Positions 58,570-64,000 of a stretch of DNA of 64,000 nucleotides are shown in pieces; the first letter of the stretch is position 1; every line of letters starts with the position of its first letter. This DNA comes from Colias croceus (Eukaryota; Arthropoda; Insecta; Lepidoptera; Pieridae), in NCBI RefSeq assembly GCF_905220415.1, contig NC_059555.1, positions 6,192,001-6,256,000 on the forward strand. Direction: 5' to 3'. Below the pieces are notes generated by a model, which saw only the letters and a program-made list of their open reading frames with translations, was not told the origin of the DNA and searched no databases. The translations under genes were made by a program, and so were the position numbers.

Positions 58570-60654
58570 ATGCCCGCAGTGAAAGTATTTAACATATTCG
58601 GTGGGCAGAAGCCAGCCGAGAAGCAACCTTCCGCATCCCCCGCTAATGCGGCACCTCAAAAATTCTACAGGACCTTTTCAGTCGGTCCCGAAATCTCACC
58701 CGAGCACAAGGGTGGCAAAGTGACCGCGATTGCCGCCTGTCTCGAAAAGCGAATTAGTGAACCCGCAAAACTGTCTAGTGATACCGCGCAAATAAAAAAA
58801 TGTTCATCCAAGACTAATGTCAGTGAGACTGTGTTTTCTAAAACGGAACTTAAAACTCGCCACCACACTTATGAGAATGTGAATATTTCCGAAAGGTCCT
58901 TCTTAAAAAGCACATTACTAGAAGAGAGTAAAGGTTATTCTTCGGTTTATGAAAACGTAACAATCGTTGGTAAGAAGCGTGAAAACGATATTAAAGCTGA
59001 AACTGATAAAAACTCGGAATCAAAGCTTAATAAAGCATTAGAATCATTCGATAAAATATTATCAGAGTTTTCAACTAGTACATCTTTAACACCTGAATTA
59101 AATTTAGCCCCTAATTCAAATTTCATTGTGCCCAAGCTACAGAAATCTAAAACTTGTAGCATAATTGAATCTCGTTGTATATTAAAGAAATCAAACTCTG
59201 ATCCCGAAGACAGGAAATCGCGTAATTTATCTCGAAATAATTCTATTGATAAAACTACTAGTTTGTGGAATCTAGACGATATGAAGGGAAAGGAACTCAC
59301 CAGTCCATTGAAGCCTTTGTCACTTCCACCGAATGAAAAAATCAGCTCAGATAAGTACGCTACATATAAAATATCGTCAAAAACGCTAACTCGACCAAAC
59401 TGTATAAAAACTGAAGATTTAAAAAAACTCGACGTTAAAACAAGAATTCTTAAAAAGACTTTTTCGAACCCTCCGTCAACACCTGTTCCGGTCGTTTCGA
59501 AAACGAAACCAGTCCCTAAGAAAATGGAGAAAAAGAGTCCCGAAATAAAGAAAATAAAAACAAAGACCACTACCACTAACAATATAGAAAGCAGTTCAAA
59601 ATCACGAATGCAAAAAGCGAAAAGCGTGTGGGAACTTGGTAATGAATCGGAAGTATCACCTGTATTAGAAAGGACAAAGTCATCAACTTCTATCGCGGGC
59701 TCTCCCAGTAAGATCCCGGTGATTAGGAGTCAAATGTCTCAAAACAAATTCAGTAGCACTAGAGCGCTGTTTTCTCCCACTCCGGTTGATCTAAACAACT
59801 TAGACCAGGCCAGAGAGTGTGCTCAGAAAAAGAAATCGAGTGTCTTAAGAAAAACCACAGAAAAAACAGATCTAATCAAACAAACAAAGCAAAAGTCTCA
59901 ACTCAATTTAAAGGCCGACGTGAAGCGACCGAATGACAAAACCAAAAAAGATGCCCTTGATAAAAAACAGCTGTCATCTCCAAAATCGTCAGTTAGAGAT
60001 TATTCGGAAGAAATCAACGCAATACGTGCTAAGCTACAACAAAAAAAAATGAACAACAAAAGAGACCTCGTAATTACGACGGATTGTAGGCGAAATGAAA
60101 ATGAATCCGAAATCGATTTACCACTATCGCCCGTAAAGAACATCGTACAAAGGTTGGAATTTAAAACGGCAACAGAATCGAAAATTGAACCTGCGCAATT
60201 TATAAATTGCAAAGTAATCCCGCCAGTACACAAGGTTTTGTGTGTAGCTAACACTACTTTCCACAACCACTTGAGCACACTCGTCGGTCGTCAGATAAGA
60301 TGCGTCGAATCCTGTAATGATACAAAATTATGTTCTCAATATGGGAAACTGCCTCTGCAAAAACCAATCGACGAAAAAATTTCAGATACGCATTCAGATT
60401 GCAGTGACGACTCCGGTCACGTATCAAATGACGCCGTACACGACAGCGACGTGGCTTATGATACTATTCGGGACTTGAGTCCTGTGGGGACCGTGGATGA
60501 AGTGGACTGTAAAATATTGAGTGAACCTGGACAATTCGGGAGTGGTGTGGCCGCCAGCAATGTTTGTCCCGTGCGGCCGGCGCGGCGCGGGGAGCGCAAC
60601 GAGGTCGTTAGCGGTACCCACGCCAGCGCTGACGCTCCCAAAGTGGAAGAACAG
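58570..60654 (+). CDS. Large exon, 695 codons; unrecognised basic Ser/Lys-rich protein, possible alternative Myo18 first exon
   Basis: The frame is open from 58417. The first in-frame ATG is 58570 (MPAVKVFNIFGG, G at -3); the earlier TTG at 58480 is not a likely start. The frame stays open to 60699, but a good donor CAG/GTACGC at 60654/60655 ends the exon in phase 0, after 695 codons. The protein is Lys/Ser/Thr-rich and probably disordered. It has two YENV words (residues 101-104, 127-130), two related SLWNLDD / SVWELGN words (231-237, 352-358) and an acidic SDCSDDSGHVS stretch near the end. No domain or signal peptide is recognised. It lies on the same strand inside the >44.9-kb myosin intron, and its phase equals that of exon 17. 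So it may be an alternative first exon for a tail-only isoform, or a separate nested gene. Confidence 0.7.
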
Positions 60655-60866
60655 GTACGCGACACTGTTGACATATCGATAACAACAAATTACAGGTGAC
60701 TGCTTAGTTCGCCTGTCAAAACAAGCTTGTACTTCTGACACGTCGCAAGATAGATTTATCACATCCATTTAGTTATAATCTAAACTGTAGTATGAGACAA
60801 ACTTCTGTTTTGTTATAACAGTTTCCTCAGCAACGTAATCTTACAATTTTTATTACGTATAGTTTA
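60655..60866. other. Sequence after large-exon donor
   Basis: If the donor is ignored, the frame adds 15 codons (VRDTVDISITTNYR and a stop at 60700). No AATAAA signal occurs close after that stop, which supports splicing rather than termination here. Confidence 0.5.
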
Positions 60867-61107
60867 CTAGGTTTGCGCCCGCGGCTTCGCCAGCGCAGTC
60901 AAAGAAAAACCCGCATAGTTCCCGCTCTCGTGGGATTTCCGAGATTGCGTCATTTTGCCGGGATAAAAAGTAGCCTATGTCCTTTCTCGGGTATCAAAAT
61001 ATCTCATTACCAAATTTCATGACAATTGGTTCAGTAGTTTAGGCGTGATTGAGTAACAGACAGACAGACAGACAGAGTTACTTTCGCATTTATAATATTA
61101 GTATAGA
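60867..61107 (-). mobile_element. LEP1-like Helitron (GTCT-core family), well preserved
   Basis: CTAG at 60867-60870, GCGCCCGCGGCTTCGCC, GATAAAAAGTAGCCTATGTC, (ACAG)n at 61059-61074, TATAATATTAGTATAGA end at 61107. Close to the copy at 41753. Confidence 0.9.
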
Positions 61108-64000
61108 TTACTATGTTAATTTCTAGAAGTATATCCATAACAATACTAATAACAGGTAGCGATGAACATTCTAGCTAGTTATTATGCAAGCATTTGATAA
61201 ATTTTCTAAGATATGCCTGCCTAATTAGCATTTGCCATTCAAAAGTAGACAATACATAGACGTGATAGGAATCGATCAACGGGCATAAAACAAGTAACAG
61301 TGCTTTCACGTATACATTATATACATCTACATCAATTGGCATAAATACCTGAATTCCCATAACGTTACGTGACAAAATTAACGCTCAAATAAAAACAGAT
61401 TTCAACACCTAACCTTTCGTTACATTTATAAATCGATGGTAAACTATTAGATAACAGGCTTAACACGAGACACACTAATCAAAATCCATAAATTTGCATC
61501 TAAAATTCATCTGTCAAGAGGCAATTGACTCACAATCGATACGAACCCAAACCGGCACAGCGCTTATGTAACTTCCTATCGGCATTCTTTCTGTCTTGAA
61601 AATTTTAATTAGCACGAAAGTCTTCAATTACGTAATGGAAGTAAACGCTTTAAGTTCCTTTTAAGATACACGAGGAATCCGGTGTAAAGTGTCTTTCATA
61701 ACACATGTCAACATGCTCCTACCCAACTTGGCGGTATATGTTACGTATTCTACATAAAAACCATTCGTCAAATCAACTTTCATTCGCGATCGAATGCGGA
61801 TTACAAGTTATTACGGCACGCTGGAATTTTTCTATTGTTTAGATAACGCAAACGGCAAAATATTAAACTCACTTTCACTGTGTTTTCTGGCGCCTCTCTC
61901 GCCTTGTATGACGTAGGTATACGATTTTCGGCAATTACTACGTTTTCCAAAGTACCGCATCGATTGAGAAATCAACCTTCGGATTTCTATTTCGAAAACG
62001 GATTGTTATTATATGCTGATCCATCCCTCAACGTGTTGTAGTGCAAATATAATGCCAGTCACTTTCTTGTTTAACTTTCTTTTGTTGTTATTCGATTGAC
62101 TAACACCGTTACGTACTTTAATACATAAATTACTGCGAACATCTCTCCATATTTGTAATATTGAGACGTCAAATTCAGTATACGCGATACATAATGCTAA
62201 TGGCCGACCATTATACCACACATTATACTTAAAATTAATTTCCCAATTTGTCTTAAAATCAGGCAAGCTTTTACGTTTAAGTGAACAATTAATATGTTTA
62301 TAATACTTTTTCAACTTTCTCGAATGAAGTTCAGCTGAAAATTAAGTTTGAAAATGGCAAATATTGCATACTTTGATGATATTTATGGAGCATAAATAAA
62401 TTTAGAATATTCTACACATGGTAAATGATACACATTTCCTCTATTAAAGACAGATAGAGAGTTTATCTCTCACAAAACGTTCACAATATCTCTAAAAGAA
62501 CGTACACAACATGTCTTATAATTGCTGCCAATTACCTTCAACAGCGTTTCACCGAGATTCCGAGTTTGTAAACAATTCCTATCATCTCTGATACGGTTGC
62601 ATACGAAATAACTTTCCCTAGATTATTTAATAGTTAATTTCGTTTCCCGTACCGGTATGCGATCAAAGCGTTCAATTCGTTCAGTCACGTACCCTGCATT
62701 GCTTTCGTACATAAATTGTGATCTCTCCACACCGCATGGAACATGCCCATCACGTAGAGCTTTCCCCGCTTGTGTCATATCCTTTCTTTGGATGTTTTCT
62801 TAATGATATCATTCATGGGCTCGTTTGAATGAAGACATGCAACTATGGAGTTTCTTGCCGGTCCTTCTCCATATATACTGCTTACCGAATCGGTGGTAAA
62901 TGTTAAAAATGTGTTATGAATGTTTGTTTGTTTGACATGGCTCGTTTGTCGTTCCCGGTTAAAGAAACTTTTCAATGAAGTACACTGCAATTTTTATCCG
63001 TCAGCGAACCTTGCTGATAAATAGTAAAGTGAAAACTTCAAAGCTTGCGAAGCGTAGCTTGTACTATATTTTATTCTGTGTTATATTATTTGATATGCAC
63101 CAAATATTATCCGGATCCGATTAGCATTTCTAACGTGATTGTGTAACAAAACTTTCGTTTTTTTATAAAATGTATAATAGCATATTTATTAGAATATTTT
63201 ATTAAAATATTAGTCTGTTTCTACAGTCGCAAAATTTGTGTTTAAAGTTTGTATTAAAATGATGGTCAAAATATATTATAACGTTCAACGATGGTGCTGT
63301 TTACTTATTTCTTGTTTTTAAGAAAGCAATTATCATAATGTCATAATCGTTTAAATAATTACGCAATCGAAAGTTCTGCGTAATGTATTGCTGCTCTCTT
63401 ATGATAATTTGGCTTCATTATCTGTACAGTGTTTCACTTTTATAATGACACCCAGCATCTCACGTACGCTCCTAACTACTATAATATGCATACTTAACTT
63501 TAATAAAGTCTTTAGTTTGCACGATTTAATATTCATAACTATTATTCTTAAAAGTCTGGTAACACGTAGGCAGAATAGTGCCAAAAAGTGGCAAATTATG
63601 TTTTCATGTTTAAAATAATGTCTCTACATAAATTAAATCTTCTGATCTGAGTTACAAATTTTACATACAAATCGTGTGAATTAATTTAAATTAATTGAAC
63701 GTAAACCGAGTCACGTAACTATATCATAAGTATTTTTCGCCGATGCTTATCAAATTAATCCATCTAACGTACGTTTCAATTTCAATAATATAATTTAACT
63801 GCACTCATAAACTAGTTTTATCTATAAGGAACGTGAAAATCGAATTTCTTCACGATATGTGAACGAGCCAATCGTTCTCTAACTCCAATAAGGCATTTGT
63901 TAGAAACAGCTACAATTTGCAAGCTCTCGCGTCTCGTCGTGGGCAAATTGTTTGTGTAATTTACGAGATGATGTGAGTGTGTGCTGTTTGTTCAGGGTTC
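61108..64000. other. Non-coding, nothing recognised
   Basis: AT-rich sequence. No myosin tail exon (coiled-coil heptads after VFFR) was found in any plus frame. The 101-codon minus ORF at 62009-62314 has no supporting feature. Confidence 0.55.

Noticed and set aside
58947..59582. Minus-strand ORF of 211 codons
   Set aside because: Antisense shadow of the 695-codon ORF; its hydrophobic composition comes from complementing Lys/Ser codons.
62009..62314. Minus-strand ORF of 101 codons
   Set aside because: No start context, splice site or domain; AT-rich codon use equals background.

Overview
The window is AT-rich, intron-rich animal DNA that looks lepidopteran (moth or butterfly). The evidence is an insect-type myosin XVIII gene with short phase-matched exons, at least eleven LEP1-like short Helitrons (5' TC, 3' CTAG, inserted between A and T, with a GTCT or GTTT microsatellite core), and typical moth RTE, jockey/CR1-like, Tc1, piggyBac and hAT-like fragments. 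There is no bacterial or viral gene content. The species cannot be named from sequence alone.

Layout. 1-8476: mostly non-coding upstream DNA with an old 120-bp tandem duplication (180-415), a decayed Helitron (2005-2214), a small MITE (5205-5379) and an internally deleted RTE retrotransposon (about 6500-7812). 8477-19119: seventeen plus-strand exons that join in frame into 792 codons of the myosin XVIII head (SH3-like subdomain, P-loop, switch regions, relay, converter). The gene is open at both ends: its start exon(s), IQ motif and coiled-coil tail are not seen. 19120 to the window end: no further head or tail exon, so the intron after the converter is at least 44.9 kb. It is filled with a hAT-like foldback element with an internal GGTCTT minisatellite (20533-21066), a 5'-truncated RTE piece with a 13-bp target duplication (22892-23181), a jockey/CR1-like ORF2 with an uninterrupted reverse transcriptase (26126-28396), a piggyBac-type deletion derivative (39467-40425), a broken full-length Tc1 element (42482-44073), nested retroposons near 50.3-51.4 kb and several Helitrons.

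The points most worth attention are in or around the myosin gene. (1) Exon 7 (148 nt) is followed by three further full exon copies and a partial one, in a perfect 170-bp tandem array. The 22-bp gaps are too short to splice and the exon length is not a multiple of three, so the copies could only be used one at a time, if at all. (2) A frameshifted relic of the relay-loop exon 12 lies in the following intron. (3) A 695-codon plus-strand ORF (ATG 58570) ends at a phase-0 donor (60654/60655), the same phase as the converter exon donor at 19119. It could be an alternative first exon giving a motor-less (rod-only) myosin XVIII isoform, or a separate nested gene. (4) The motor has a P-loop but lacks canonical switch I and II residues, as expected for this non-processive, ATPase-poor class.
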